A stretch of DNA of 64,000 nucleotides. Source: Variovorax fucosicus (GTDB lineage: Bacteria; Pseudomonadota; Gammaproteobacteria; Burkholderiales; Burkholderiaceae_C). This document shows, piece by piece, positions 34,549-44,395 of the stretch. Every line of letters begins with the position of its first letter. Within the stretch, counting starts at the first letter, position 1. A program made the translations under genes and the position numbers. The stretch covers positions 2,046,001-2,110,000 of the forward strand of contig NZ_JASZYU010000001.1 of NCBI RefSeq assembly GCF_030316825.1. The letters run 5' to 3'. The notes under the pieces were generated by a model. That model saw nothing but the letters and a program-made list of their open reading frames with translations, ran no database searches and was not told the origin of the DNA.

Positions 34549-36519
34549 ATGAGCACATTGAAAGTCATAAACACGGCAATCCTGCCATGGGTTGCAGCGA
34601 TAGCACTCGTGGGTTGTGGGGGTGGAGGCGGTGGTGGCGGTGGCGGCGGCTTCAGCGCGCTAGGGCTGGCCGGCACGACGGCGGCCACCGGGACGAGCAC
34701 CGGAACCGGATCGACGGGCACGGGCGGCGTCGTCGCGGGCCCGGCGCAGCCGAACGACATCGCCGACACGTCGTTCACCATCTCCCCGGAATCCTACAAG
34801 GCCATGGCGCCGCAACTGAGCAAGGACGCGGGCATTGCCTACCGCTACGGCTCGGCGTCGACCGCCAGCGTCGGCACCGAGTATTTCAAGCGGGCGGACA
34901 TCGAGTTCACCGCCGCGCAGCAGCCGCTCGCGGGCAATGGCACCCGCACGCACTGGCAGGTCGGCGGCCCTCCCACGGTCAGCGCGGATTGGTACTTCTC
35001 GATCATGGCGAACGCGGCCTTCGTCGCCGACAACCCGGCAACGAGTCCGGGCGTGTCGGTGTACCAGCAGCTTGCGGCGGGCAACAACGTGCTGTCGCAG
35101 CGGCCCGAGGTCAGCTGGATCTATCCGGAGGGCATCGTCGATCCGAACGCGGCCAACTTCAAGGCGCAGGGCCTGGCCGCCAACAACCCGGTGGCGATGG
35201 GTCGCTGCGCGGGCCGTCCCGGCTGGTGCGTGCAAGGCATCGTGGCCTACCAGAGCGGCCTGATCGCCAATGCGCGCGGCAGCAACAACGCGCTGAACCA
35301 GGTCACCACCCAGCTGGAAGCCGGCATGGTGCCCACGGGCGTGGCCGTCACCAACAGCGGCGAGTTTGCGCTGGTCACCGTGTGGGACAGCGTCAACGTG
35401 CGTGGCCGCGTGGCCGTCATCGCACTGGCGGGTCTGTGCAACAGCTGCACGCCGGCGCAGCCGGCCAAGGAAACCTTCTGGGGTGAATGGAACGCGACCT
35501 ACCCGGGGCTGCAGAACCTGGGCAACTACGCGTTCATGAAGGTGGTGGGCTACATCGAGCTGCCCGACATGAAAGCGCCCACGGAGATCAGCGCCACCAC
35601 CGGCGTGAACCCGTGGACCGGCTATGGCCAGACCACCGCCGACCGCGACAGCCTGAATCTGAGCACCGAGAGCAATCGCCAGAGCTTCATCAGTGGCGGC
35701 AACGTCAACGCGTATGCCAAGACCGGTGTGGCGGTGGTGATCTCGAAGTCCGAGCGCAAGGCCACGTTCATCGACCTGAAGCCGCTGTTCGCGTACTACA
35801 AGAAGATGTACTTCGGCACGCTGAGCGACTTCAACCAGACCAAGAACGTGGGGCAGGCTGCCAACCAGTGGCCGTTCACCTTCGCCAACACAGCCGAGCA
35901 GGTGCCCACGATCATCAAGACGGTGAGCCTGGCCAATGCACCCACGGCGGTGAAGGCCAGCCTGTGGAACACGCCGCGTGCGTGGATCGCTACGCAAGAC
36001 GGCGTGCTGCACACCTTCGGCCTCGGCAACTACCTGTCGCCGACCGCGACCGGCACGGCCTCGGAAGTGGTCGAAACCGGCAGCTTCGGTGGCATCGGTG
36101 CAAATCCCACGGGCCTGACCTACTTCCGCAACACGGTGGGCAATGCCGGCAACGACATCAACAACAAGCTGATCGTCGTCTCGCGGGGCGAGCGCAAGGT
36201 CACCTGGGTGGATGTCAATAGCGGCGCGGTCGAACGCACGCTGCAGGACAAGAACCTGATCGACCCGATCACGGCGGACGACAACGAGGGCGGCGGCACC
36301 TATGCGCCGGTGATCTCGATCGCCGACTACAACGGCAAGGCAATCTCCAACTACCGCTATGGCGTGCTGTACCTGCACCCGGGCTTCGCGGCCTGCCAGC
36401 AGACTGCGGGAGGTTGCCCGACCATCAATGCCAGTGGCGGCGCCGCGCCGTTCGAGTTCGGCGGCAGCCTGGCTCTGCCCGGCAAGGCGTTCATGCTCGC
36501 CGGCAGCAACGTGCCCTGA
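34549..36519 (+). CDS. Lipoprotein of unknown function, paralogue 1
   Basis: 656 residues from ATG 34549. Alternatives are ATG 34516 and TTG 34558; the last has AGAGG 9 nt upstream and gives an ideal signal, MKVINTAILPWVAAIALVGC. The lipobox Cys is followed by eleven glycines and a Ser/Thr/Gly linker. The ~590-residue C-terminal region is rich in beta-strand patterns and Cys pairs (GRCAGRPGWC, LAGLCNSC, FAACQQTAGGC). It has propeller-like repeats such as ALVTVWDSVNVRGRVAVI and KLIVVSRGERKVTWVDVNSG. No family recognised. It is nearly identical in this region to its neighbour. Confidence 0.85.
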   Translation: MSTLKVINTAILPWVAAIALVGCGGGGGGGGGGGFSALGLAGTTAATGTSTGTGSTGTGGVVAGPAQPNDIADTSFTISPESYKAMAPQLSKDAGIAYRYGSASTASVGTEYFKRADIEFTAAQQPLAGNGTRTHWQVGGPPTVSADWYFSIMANAAFVADNPATSPGVSVYQQLAAGNNVLSQRPEVSWIYPEGIVDPNAANFKAQGLAANNPVAMGRCAGRPGWCVQGIVAYQSGLIANARGSNNALNQVTTQLEAGMVPTGVAVTNSGEFALVTVWDSVNVRGRVAVIALAGLCNSCTPAQPAKETFWGEWNATYPGLQNLGNYAFMKVVGYIELPDMKAPTEISATTGVNPWTGYGQTTADRDSLNLSTESNRQSFISGGNVNAYAKTGVAVVISKSERKATFIDLKPLFAYYKKMYFGTLSDFNQTKNVGQAANQWPFTFANTAEQVPTIIKTVSLANAPTAVKASLWNTPRAWIATQDGVLHTFGLGNYLSPTATGTASEVVETGSFGGIGANPTGLTYFRNTVGNAGNDINNKLIVVSRGERKVTWVDVNSGAVERTLQDKNLIDPITADDNEGGGTYAPVISIADYNGKAISNYRYGVLYLHPGFAACQQTAGGCPTINASGGAAPFEFGGSLALPGKAFMLAGSNVP

Positions 36520-36631
36520 TCTTTCTCTCCCCTTCCTGACGATCCCGGCGCGCGCCGGAAGTCGTCGCGGGTGGTCGCATACGACCGCTGGCGACGGCGG
36601 TGTAGCGCTCAACCTTTTCATTGGTGAATAC

Positions 36632-39361
36632 ATGCATATTTTGAGAACCGTGACCTGCGTGGCTGCAGCGGCATTTTTGGCAAGTTGCGGGGGCGGCAGT
36701 TCCGGCTCCGGCCTTGGCTCTGGCAGCGGCCTTTCGCTGGGCGCAGAGAAAGCGGCGGACCCCTCCGCGACCACTGCAGCAGCAGCGCAGGACACCACTG
36801 CATCCGGCAAGCAGGACGCCGTCCTGCGCAAGGCGCTCGACGCAAGCTGGACACAGGTGGCCTCCGAGAACGAAACCTTCACGCTCGCGTCCGCCAAGGT
36901 CGTGCAGTACGGCTCGGATGCCGGCTGGGCCAGCAAGACGCTGTCGGGCACCGTCGAGTGCACCAATGCGGAGTTCGGAGATCCGGCGCCGATGACGATC
37001 AAGGGCTGTTTCGTGCAAACCGCTGCGGCACCGGCGCCAGCACCGGCTCCAGCGCCTGCCCCCGCGCCCGCACCGGCACCCGTAGCGGGTGCCCGCCTGG
37101 CGGGAGAGAACCAGAGCTTCACGGTCTCCAGCGCAACGCTCGTGCAATACGGCTCGGGTACCCGCTGGGTCACCAAGACGGTCACGGGCACGGCCACCTG
37201 CAGCAACGCCTTCTTTGGCAGCGATCCCGCGCCGCAGACGATCAAGGAATGCGATGTGGTGAGTGCCGCACCGGCGCCCGCGCCAGCCCCGGCTCCCGCT
37301 CCCGCCCCTGCGCCCGCACCGGCGCCTGCGCCCGCACCGGTCGCCGGCGCCAAGATCGCCGATGAAGGCCAGTCGTTCACGCTCGCTGCCGCGACGGTCG
37401 TGCAGTACGGCTCCGGCACCCGCATGGTCCAGCAGACCGTCTCTGGCACTGGCACCTGCAGCAACGCCTTCTTCGGCAGCGATCCGGCGCCGCAAACGCT
37501 GAAGGCGTGCTACACGGTCGGCGCCGCGCCGGCACCGGCCCCTGCGCCCGCTCCAGCGCCTGCACCGGCACCCGCGCCTGCACCCGCACCCAGCGCCGGC
37601 GATATCGTCGACTCGTCGCTCAATGTGATCCCCGCCTCCTACCGCGCCATGGCGCCGCTGTTGAGCAAGGACGCGGGCATTACCTACCGCTACGGTTCGC
37701 CGTCGACCGTCAGCGTCAGCACGCAGTACTACAAGCGGCCGGACAACGTGTTCACAAGATCCCAGCAACCACTCGCAGGCGATGGCACCCGCACCAGCTG
37801 GCAGGTCGGTGGCCCTGTCACGGACAGCGCGGATTGGTATTTCTCGGACATGGCGAACGCGGCCTTCGTCGCCGACAACCCGGCAACGAGCCCGGGCGTG
37901 TCGGTGTACCAGCAGCTTGCGGCGGGCAACAACGCGCTGTCGCAGAAGCCCGAGATCAGCTGGATCTATCCGGACGGCATCGTCGACCCGAACGCGGCCA
38001 ACTTCAAGGCGCAGGGCCTGGCAGCCAACAACCCGGTCGCGATGGCTCGCTGCGCAGGCCGTCCCGGCTGGTGCGTGCAAGGCATCGTGGCCTACCAGAG
38101 CGGCCTGATCGCCAATGCGCGCGGCAGCAACAACGCGCTGAACCAGGTCACCACCCAACTGGACGCCGGCATGGTGCCCACGGGCGTGGCCGTCACCAAC
38201 AGCGGCGAGTTTGCGCTGGTCACCGTGTGGGACACCGTCAACGTGCGCGGACGCGTGGCCGTCATCGCACTGGCGGGCCTGTGCAACAGCTGCACGCCGG
38301 CGCAGCCGACCAAGGAGACCTTCTGGGGTGAATGGAACGCGACCTACCCGGGGCTGCAGAACCTGGGCAACTACGCGTTCATGAAGGTGGTGGGCTACAT
38401 CGAGCTGCCCGACATGAAGGCGCCCACGGAGATCAGCGCCACCACCGGCGTGAACCCGTGGACCGGCTATGGCCAGACCACCGCCGACCGCGACCACCTG
38501 AACCTGAGCACCGAGAGCAACCGCCAGAGCTTCATCAGCGGTGGCAACGTCAACGCGTATGCGAAGACCGGTGTGGCGGTGGTGATCTCGAAGTCCGAGC
38601 GCAAGGCCACGTTCATCGACCTGAAGCCGCTGTTCGCGTACTACAAGAAGATGTACTTCGGCGCGTTGAGCGACTTCAACCAGACCAAGAATGTGGGGCA
38701 GGCTGCCAACCAGTGGCCGTTCACCTTTGACAACACAGCCGAGCAGATGCCGAAGATCATCAAGACCGTCAGCTTCGGAAACTCGCCAACGGCGGTGAAG
38801 GCCACCTTGTGGAACACGCCGCGTGCGTGGATCGCCACGCAGGACGGCGTGCTGCACACCTTCGGGCTGGGCAACTACCTGTCGCCTACGGCGACCGGCA
38901 CCCCCGCTGAAGTTTCTGAAACCGGCGTCATGGCGATCGGGCAGAACGTGACGGGCCTGACCTACTTCCGCAACACGGTGGGCAATGCCGGCAACGACAT
39001 CAACAACAAGCTGATCGTCGTCTCACGGGGCGAGCGCAAGATCCAGTGGCTCGATGTCAACAGCGGCGCCATCGAGCGCACGCTGCAGGACAAGAACCTG
39101 ATCGACCCGATCTCGGCGGATGACAACGAAGGCGGCGGCACCTTTGCGCCGGTGATCTCGATCGCCGACTACAGCGGCAAGGCGATCTCCAACTATCGTT
39201 ATGGCGTGCTGTACCTGCACCCGGGCTTCACGGCCTGCCAGCAGACCAACGGCGGCTGCCCGACGATCAACGCCAGCGGTGGCGCGGCACCGTTCGAGTT
39301 CGGCGGCAGCCTGATGCTGCCGGGCAAGGCCTTCGGGGTCGCCGGTGCGAACGTGCCTTAA
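36632..39361 (+). CDS. Lipoprotein of unknown function, paralogue 2, with three extra modules
   Basis: 909 residues from ATG 36632; the signal is MHILRTVTCVAAAAFLASC. Residues ~70–320 hold three ~55-residue modules separated by Pro-Ala linkers. Residues ~330–909 copy the paralogue 1 domain with few changes (GVMAIGQNVTG against GSFGGIGANPTG, one codon shorter). Each module has a VQYGS motif and two cysteines, suggesting one disulfide per module. The protein is probably surface-exposed, with the Pro-Ala linkers acting as stalks. It ends 4 nt inside the convergent murU gene. Confidence 0.85.
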   Translation: MHILRTVTCVAAAAFLASCGGGSSGSGLGSGSGLSLGAEKAADPSATTAAAAQDTTASGKQDAVLRKALDASWTQVASENETFTLASAKVVQYGSDAGWASKTLSGTVECTNAEFGDPAPMTIKGCFVQTAAAPAPAPAPAPAPAPAPAPVAGARLAGENQSFTVSSATLVQYGSGTRWVTKTVTGTATCSNAFFGSDPAPQTIKECDVVSAAPAPAPAPAPAPAPAPAPAPAPAPVAGAKIADEGQSFTLAAATVVQYGSGTRMVQQTVSGTGTCSNAFFGSDPAPQTLKACYTVGAAPAPAPAPAPAPAPAPAPAPAPSAGDIVDSSLNVIPASYRAMAPLLSKDAGITYRYGSPSTVSVSTQYYKRPDNVFTRSQQPLAGDGTRTSWQVGGPVTDSADWYFSDMANAAFVADNPATSPGVSVYQQLAAGNNALSQKPEISWIYPDGIVDPNAANFKAQGLAANNPVAMARCAGRPGWCVQGIVAYQSGLIANARGSNNALNQVTTQLDAGMVPTGVAVTNSGEFALVTVWDTVNVRGRVAVIALAGLCNSCTPAQPTKETFWGEWNATYPGLQNLGNYAFMKVVGYIELPDMKAPTEISATTGVNPWTGYGQTTADRDHLNLSTESNRQSFISGGNVNAYAKTGVAVVISKSERKATFIDLKPLFAYYKKMYFGALSDFNQTKNVGQAANQWPFTFDNTAEQMPKIIKTVSFGNSPTAVKATLWNTPRAWIATQDGVLHTFGLGNYLSPTATGTPAEVSETGVMAIGQNVTGLTYFRNTVGNAGNDINNKLIVVSRGERKIQWLDVNSGAIERTLQDKNLIDPISADDNEGGGTFAPVISIADYSGKAISNYRYGVLYLHPGFTACQQTNGGCPTINASGGAAPFEFGGSLMLPGKAFGVAGANVP
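36850..37600 (+). repeat. Three in-frame modules joined by Pro-Ala linkers
   Basis: Modules at about 36850–37020, 37093–37260 and 37348–37515 align without gaps except for one residue. Shared positions: FT(L/V)xxAxxVQYGS, then (E/T)C(T/S)N, then FGxDPAPxT(I/L)KxC. Linkers at 37021–37092, 37261–37347 and 37516–37600 are Pro-Ala alternations with varied codons. Modules 2 and 3 are closest, implying a recent internal duplication. Confidence 0.9.
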
Positions 39362-40107
39362 GGCATAGCAGTCGGCTCGTCCGGCACGGTGCGGTTCAAC
39401 GCCGCCAGCCGTTCCGGCGTGCCGACGTCAGTCCAAGGGCCTGGGTAGCGTTCTGCGCTCACCAGGCCCTTTTTCATGGCCGCACGCAACAGCGGCGCCA
39501 GCGCAGCCCGGATGCCCTGCGGGTTGCCCGCGGCAATCTCGGTGTAGGGCGGTGCGAAGAGCGCCGCACGGTACAGGCCGATGGTCGAGAAGGTAAGTCG
39601 CTGCGGCGCATCGTCGAGCGCAAGCCCTTCGGGCGACAGCCCGAAATCGCCGCGCGGGTTGTGCGCGGGATTGGGCACCAGCCACAGGTGGGCCAGCATC
39701 CCGCTTGCCGCAAAGCGTGTAACGGCCTCTTGCGTGAAGCGAAAGTCGGGCGCGAACACATCGCCGGCCGCCACCCAGAAAACCTCGCCCAGCAACGGCA
39801 GCGCACGCACGATGCCGCCGGCGGTCTCGAGCGCGCCACCGAAGTCGCGGCCCTCGTGGGAGTATGAAATGGACAGTCCACCATGCCCCTCCAGCGTGTG
39901 CTGTGGGCCGAAATGGCTTGAAATCCGGTCGCCCAGCCAGGCGGTGTTGACCACCAGTTCGGTGAAGCCTCCGGCCGCCAGCGCCTCCATCGGCCACTGC
40001 ATCAGCGGCTTGCCGCGCACCTCCAGCAGGGGCTTGGGCGTGACATCGGTCAGCGGCCGCATGCGCTCGCCCCGGCCTGCGGCGAGGATCATCGCCTTCG
40101 CCGTCAC
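39358..40107 (-). CDS. murU: MurU-like nucleotidyltransferase (MurNAc-1-P uridylyltransferase)
   Basis: 249 residues from GTG 40107. The nucleotide loop is [23 protein letters not shown]; Mg-binding [11 protein letters not shown] and the C-terminal [15 protein letters not shown] follow the MurU/NTP_transferase pattern. It would convert MurNAc-1-phosphate, made by AmgK, to UDP-MurNAc in the recycling pathway. The GTG overlaps the AdoMet-decarboxylase stop, so it is translationally coupled to a gene of unrelated function. A homologous role in another sugar nucleotide pathway is possible. Confidence 0.82.
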   Translation of the reverse strand: MTAKAMILAAGRGERMRPLTDVTPKPLLEVRGKPLMQWPMEALAAGGFTELVVNTAWLGDRISSHFGPQHTLEGHGGLSISYSHEGRDFGGALETAGGIVRALPLLGEVFWVAAGDVFAPDFRFTQEAVTRFAASGMLAHLWLVPNPAHNPRGDFGLSPEGLALDDAPQRLTFSTIGLYRAALFAPPYTEIAAGNPQGIRAALAPLLRAAMKKGLVSAERYPGPWTDVGTPERLAALNRTVPDEPTAMP

Positions 40108-40493
40108 GCGTTCACCGCAGCAAGGCTGCCGCGCGCCAGCGCATGCCGCTCGGCATGGCCGGGCCGAAACAGCGCGAGCAGCGCCGACATCAGCGCGTGC
40201 GCCTTGGCCGAGTGGTCGCCGCCGAAATTGCAGACGTACACATCCAGCGTCACGGCGCGCTGCTCCGGCCAGGTATGGATGCAGAGGTGCGACTCGGCCA
40301 GCAGCACGGTGGCCGTGACGCCACCCGGGCCCTCGGGCGTGGCGGGAAAGGTGTGGAAGAGACGCCCCACGCCCTGCAGGCCGACCGCCTCGACCGCCTT
40401 GAGGCATGCCGCGCCGAGTGCTTCGGCATCGAGCAGCCAGTGCGGCTCGCACTGGCAGTCGTGAAGGTCGGCGGTGAGGTGCAGTCCATGCAT
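40104..40493 (-). CDS. speH: S-adenosylmethionine decarboxylase proenzyme (SpeH-type)
   Basis: 129 residues, usual for class 1B AdoMet[31 protein letters not shown] contains the cleavage pair Glu-Ser in AESH (Ser becomes the pyruvoyl group), the His of IHTWPE and the proton-donor Cys in VCNF. C in place of S/T after ESHL is unusual but not catalytic in the family. It makes decarboxylated SAM for aminopropyltransfer. The donor's likely user is the TM-SpeE at 28803, which in related genomes is often next to it. Confidence 0.88.
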   Translation of the reverse strand: MHGLHLTADLHDCQCEPHWLLDAEALGAACLKAVEAVGLQGVGRLFHTFPATPEGPGGVTATVLLAESHLCIHTWPEQRAVTLDVYVCNFGGDHSAKAHALMSALLALFRPGHAERHALARGSLAAVNA

Positions 40494-40601
40494 GGGCGGC
40501 ACTCTAGCAAAGGACAAACCGGGGGTCTGCGGAAGAAGCACCCCCTGCTCGCTAAAATCGCGGGTTCCCCCCAACCCCCTCCTCCTCGAAAGCCTTCCCA
40601 A

Positions 40602-42722
40602 ATGGCCAACCAAGCCTTGATGGCCAACGCGATCCGCGCGCTGGCAATGGACGCCGTCCAACTCGCGAACTCCGGCCACCCGGGCGCGCCAATGGGCATG
40701 GCCGACATGGCAGTGGCGCTCTGGGGCGATCACCTGCAGTTCAATCCGGCCAACCCGCACTGGGCCAATCGCGACCGCTTCATCCTTTCGAACGGCCACG
40801 CGTCGATGCTGTTGTATGCGGTGCTGCATCTCACCGGCTACGAACTGCCCATCGACGAGCTCAAGCACTTCCGCCAACTGCACAGCAAGACCCCGGGCCA
40901 CCCAGAAATCGACGTGACGCCGGGCGTCGAAACCACCACCGGCCCACTGGGCCAGGGCATCACCAACGCAGTCGGCTTCGCGCTGGCCGAGAAGCTGCTC
41001 GCGGCCGAGTTCAACCGCAAGGGCCACGAGATCGTCGACCACCACACCTACGCCTTCCTCGGCGACGGCTGCATGATGGAAGGCATCAGCCATGAAGCGG
41101 CCGGGCTGGCCGGTGCATGGCGGCTCGGCAAGCTGATCGCGCTGTACGACGACAACGGCATCAGCATCGATGGCCAGGTCAAGCCCTGGTTCATCGACAA
41201 CACCAAGGAGCGCTTCGAGGCGCATGGCTGGAACGTGATCGGCCCGATCGACGGCAACGACGCGAAGGACGTGTCGAAGGCCATCGCCAAGGCCAAGAAG
41301 AGCGGCGAGAGCGACCAGCGCCCCACCTTGATCATCTGCCGGACGCAGATCGGCAAGGGCAGCCCGAACCGCGCCAACACCGCCAAGGCCCACGGCGAGC
41401 CGCTCGGTACCGAGGAAATCGCGCTCACGCGCAGCGCGCTGCAGTGGCCGTATGCGGCCTTCGAGATTCCGGCCGAGGTTTATGCCGACTGGGACGGCAA
41501 GGCCCGCGGCGCCAAGGAAGAAGCCGCCTGGAACGAGCGCTTCGCCGCGTACAGCGCCGCGTACCCCGAACTGGCCGCCGAGTTCACGCGCCGCATGAAG
41601 GGCGAGCTGCCGAAGGACTTCAACCAGATCGCGTTCGACGCCGTGGTGTCGGCCCACACCAAGGCCGAGACCGTGGCCTCGCGCAAGGCCTCGCAGATCG
41701 CGCTGGAGTTCTTCACCGCCGCGCTGCCCGAGATGCTGGGCGGCAGCGCCGACCTCACCGGCTCCAACCTCACCAACACCAAGAGCACCGCACCGCTGCG
41801 CTTCGACGCGAAGACCGGTGCCGTGGTGCTCGGCGCGCCGCACGAAACGGCCAAGCAGGGCGCAGAAGACGAAGCCAAGCCCGCCAGCAGCACCGACGAC
41901 GCCGAGTCGCCGCACGGCGTGATCGGCCGCCACATCAACTACGGCGTGCGCGAGTTCGGCATGGCCGCGGTGATGAACGGCGTCGCGCTGCATGGCGGCT
42001 ACATCCCCTATGGCGGCACCTTCCTCACGTTCAGCGACTACAGCCGCAATGCGATCCGCATGGCCGCGCTGATGAAGCACCGCGTGATCCACGTGTTCAC
42101 GCACGACTCCATCGGCCTCGGCGAAGACGGCCCGACGCACCAGTCGATCGAACACGCCGCGTCGCTGCGCCTGGTTCCGAACCTCGACGTCTGGCGTCCG
42201 GGCGACACCGCCGAAACCGCAGTGGCCTGGGCCGTCGCGCTGCAGAACGCGCGCCGCCCGAGCGCACTGCTGCTGTCGCGCCAGAACCTCGCCTATTCGC
42301 CGAAGAAAGACCTGGCCGACATCAGCAAGGGTGCCTACGTGCTCAGCGAGCCGGCCGACATCGGCCTGAAGAAGAAGGCCAAGGCCGTGTTGATCGCGAC
42401 CGGCTCCGAGGTGCAGCTCGCGCTCGCCGCGCAGAAGCTGCTGGCCGAAAAGAAGATCGCGGTGCGCGTCGTCTCCATGCCTTCCACCAGCGTGTTCGAC
42501 CGCCAGAGCGCGGGCTACAAGAAGAGCGTGCTGCCGGCCGGCCTGCCCCGCATCGCGGTCGAAATGGGCGTGACCGACGGCTGGTGGAAATACGGCTGTG
42601 CGGCCGTGGTCGGCCTCGACACCTTCGGCGAATCGGCGCCTGCGTCGGCACTGTTCAAGCACTTCGGCTTCACGCCCGACAACGTGGCCGCCACCGTGCG
42701 CGCCGTGCTCGGCAAGAAGTAA
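40602..42722 (+). CDS. tkt: Transketolase
   Basis: 706 residues from ATG 40602. The thiamine diphosphate domain has [18 protein letters not shown] and the [18 protein letters not shown] signature (GDG…N-like). The pyrimidine domain has [35 protein letters not shown] holds catalytic His residues. An insert near residue 405–425 ([17 protein letters not shown]) is longer than in E. coli. TAAAAT at 40552–40558 is a -10 candidate ~45 nt upstream. It is followed after 33 nt by gap, joining pentose-phosphate and glycolytic/Calvin steps. Confidence 0.96.
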   Translation: MANQALMANAIRALAMDAVQLANSGHPGAPMGMADMAVALWGDHLQFNPANPHWANRDRFILSNGHASMLLYAVLHLTGYELPIDELKHFRQLHSKTPGHPEIDVTPGVETTTGPLGQGITNAVGFALAEKLLAAEFNRKGHEIVDHHTYAFLGDGCMMEGISHEAAGLAGAWRLGKLIALYDDNGISIDGQVKPWFIDNTKERFEAHGWNVIGPIDGNDAKDVSKAIAKAKKSGESDQRPTLIICRTQIGKGSPNRANTAKAHGEPLGTEEIALTRSALQWPYAAFEIPAEVYADWDGKARGAKEEAAWNERFAAYSAAYPELAAEFTRRMKGELPKDFNQIAFDAVVSAHTKAETVASRKASQIALEFFTAALPEMLGGSADLTGSNLTNTKSTAPLRFDAKTGAVVLGAPHETAKQGAEDEAKPASSTDDAESPHGVIGRHINYGVREFGMAAVMNGVALHGGYIPYGGTFLTFSDYSRNAIRMAALMKHRVIHVFTHDSIGLGEDGPTHQSIEHAASLRLVPNLDVWRPGDTAETAVAWAVALQNARRPSALLLSRQNLAYSPKKDLADISKGAYVLSEPADIGLKKKAKAVLIATGSEVQLALAAQKLLAEKKIAVRVVSMPSTSVFDRQSAGYKKSVLPAGLPRIAVEMGVTDGWWKYGCAAVVGLDTFGESAPASALFKHFGFTPDNVAATVRAVLGKK

Positions 42723-43754
<1,032 letters not shown>

Positions 43755-43760
43755 CGCTCG

Positions 43761-43854
43761 CCCCCAGGCTGCGCGGCACTTCGTGTCCGCTTCGCCTACC
43801 CCCTGCCGGGGGCAACACCAGCGGCCGGGCGAAGCCCGTTCCGCGGTGTTTCCC
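43761..43854 (+). repeat. Dispersed three-hairpin 3' element, copy 4
   Basis: A: GCGGCAC-TTC-GTGTCCGC. B: CCCCC-TGCC-GGGGG. C (43814–43850): outer AACACC/GGTGTT, middle GCGG/CCGC, inner CGGGC-GAA-GCCCG. A and B match copy 1, the outer stem of C matches copy 3, and the inner stem is unique but still paired. Confidence 0.88.
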
Positions 43855-43865
43855 GAATGACGCGG

Positions 43866-44174
43866 TCAGACGGGCTCAAGCACGTGGATCACGCGGCTCT
43901 CGGTCATCTCCTTGGTCTTCGCGCCATAGGCCGCCATGTGTGGCGCGACCGCGTGCGCCTGCAGCGCGGCCAGGCTCTCCCACTTCTCGATCACCACGAA
44001 AGTGTCGGCGCCGAAGCTGCCCTTCGAAGGCGGCATGCCGGCAGCGTCGACGGTTGCGGCGTATTCGATGCAGCCTGTTTCGGCCAGCACGGCGGCGCGG
44101 TTGGCGGCAAAGAGTTCGAGCATGGCGGCGCGCTGGCCGGCCTTGGCGGTGATGACGGCGACGACGTGGATCAT
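43866..44174 (-). CDS. Putative quinol monooxygenase (ABM family, YgiN-like)
   Basis: 102 residues, a full ABM domain: MIHVVAVITAKAGQRAAMLELF, then GCIEYAATVD, then FVVIEKWESLAALQAHAVAPHM with the conserved W-E-S-x-x-A-L-xx-H element. Length and motif fit YgiN-type quinol monooxygenases. It stands alone on the minus strand between gap and brkB. Confidence 0.87.
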   Translation of the reverse strand: MIHVVAVITAKAGQRAAMLELFAANRAAVLAETGCIEYAATVDAAGMPPSKGSFGADTFVVIEKWESLAALQAHAVAPHMAAYGAKTKEMTESRVIHVLEPV

Positions 44175-44288
44175 GGTGAATCTGGCTCCGTTGGTTTTGA
44201 TGAGGGAATGCGTCCCGGACTCTAGCCGAGGCCCCTCCCCTCGCCTGTCGCCCGCGCGGCCTGCAGGGGCACCCGGCCTGTTCCCGTC

Positions 44289-44324
44289 GGAATTTCAAGG
44301 CTGTTGGCCTACCTGGAATTTCAA
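44289..44324. repeat. Direct repeat of GGAATTTCAA
   Basis: Two exact 10-nt copies at 44289–44298 and 44315–44324 have starts 26 nt apart, about 2.5 helical turns. They lie in the 221-bp non-coding region between the ABM gene and brkB, which otherwise shows nothing clear. They could be regulator sites. Confidence 0.35.
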
Positions 44325-44395
44325 ACTTGGCGCATGGAAGCACGGCTTGCCGCACGCGACAGTGCTTTCGTCCCAAAGCCTCGCTGTCGCACACC

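Noticed and set aside
36359-36631. Upstream extension of the second lipoprotein
   Set aside because: It overlaps the end of the first lipoprotein in another frame and would hide the lipoprotein signal peptide that starts at 36632.
37021-37600. CRISPR-like or tandem DNA repeats
   Set aside because: Repeats are in-frame Pro-Ala codons with synonymous variation and protein modules between them; no direct-repeat/spacer periodicity.
40143-40601. N-terminal extension of transketolase
   Set aside because: The extension is the antisense of the AdoMet decarboxylase; transketolase proper begins at ATG 40602 with the conserved [18 protein letters not shown] opening.
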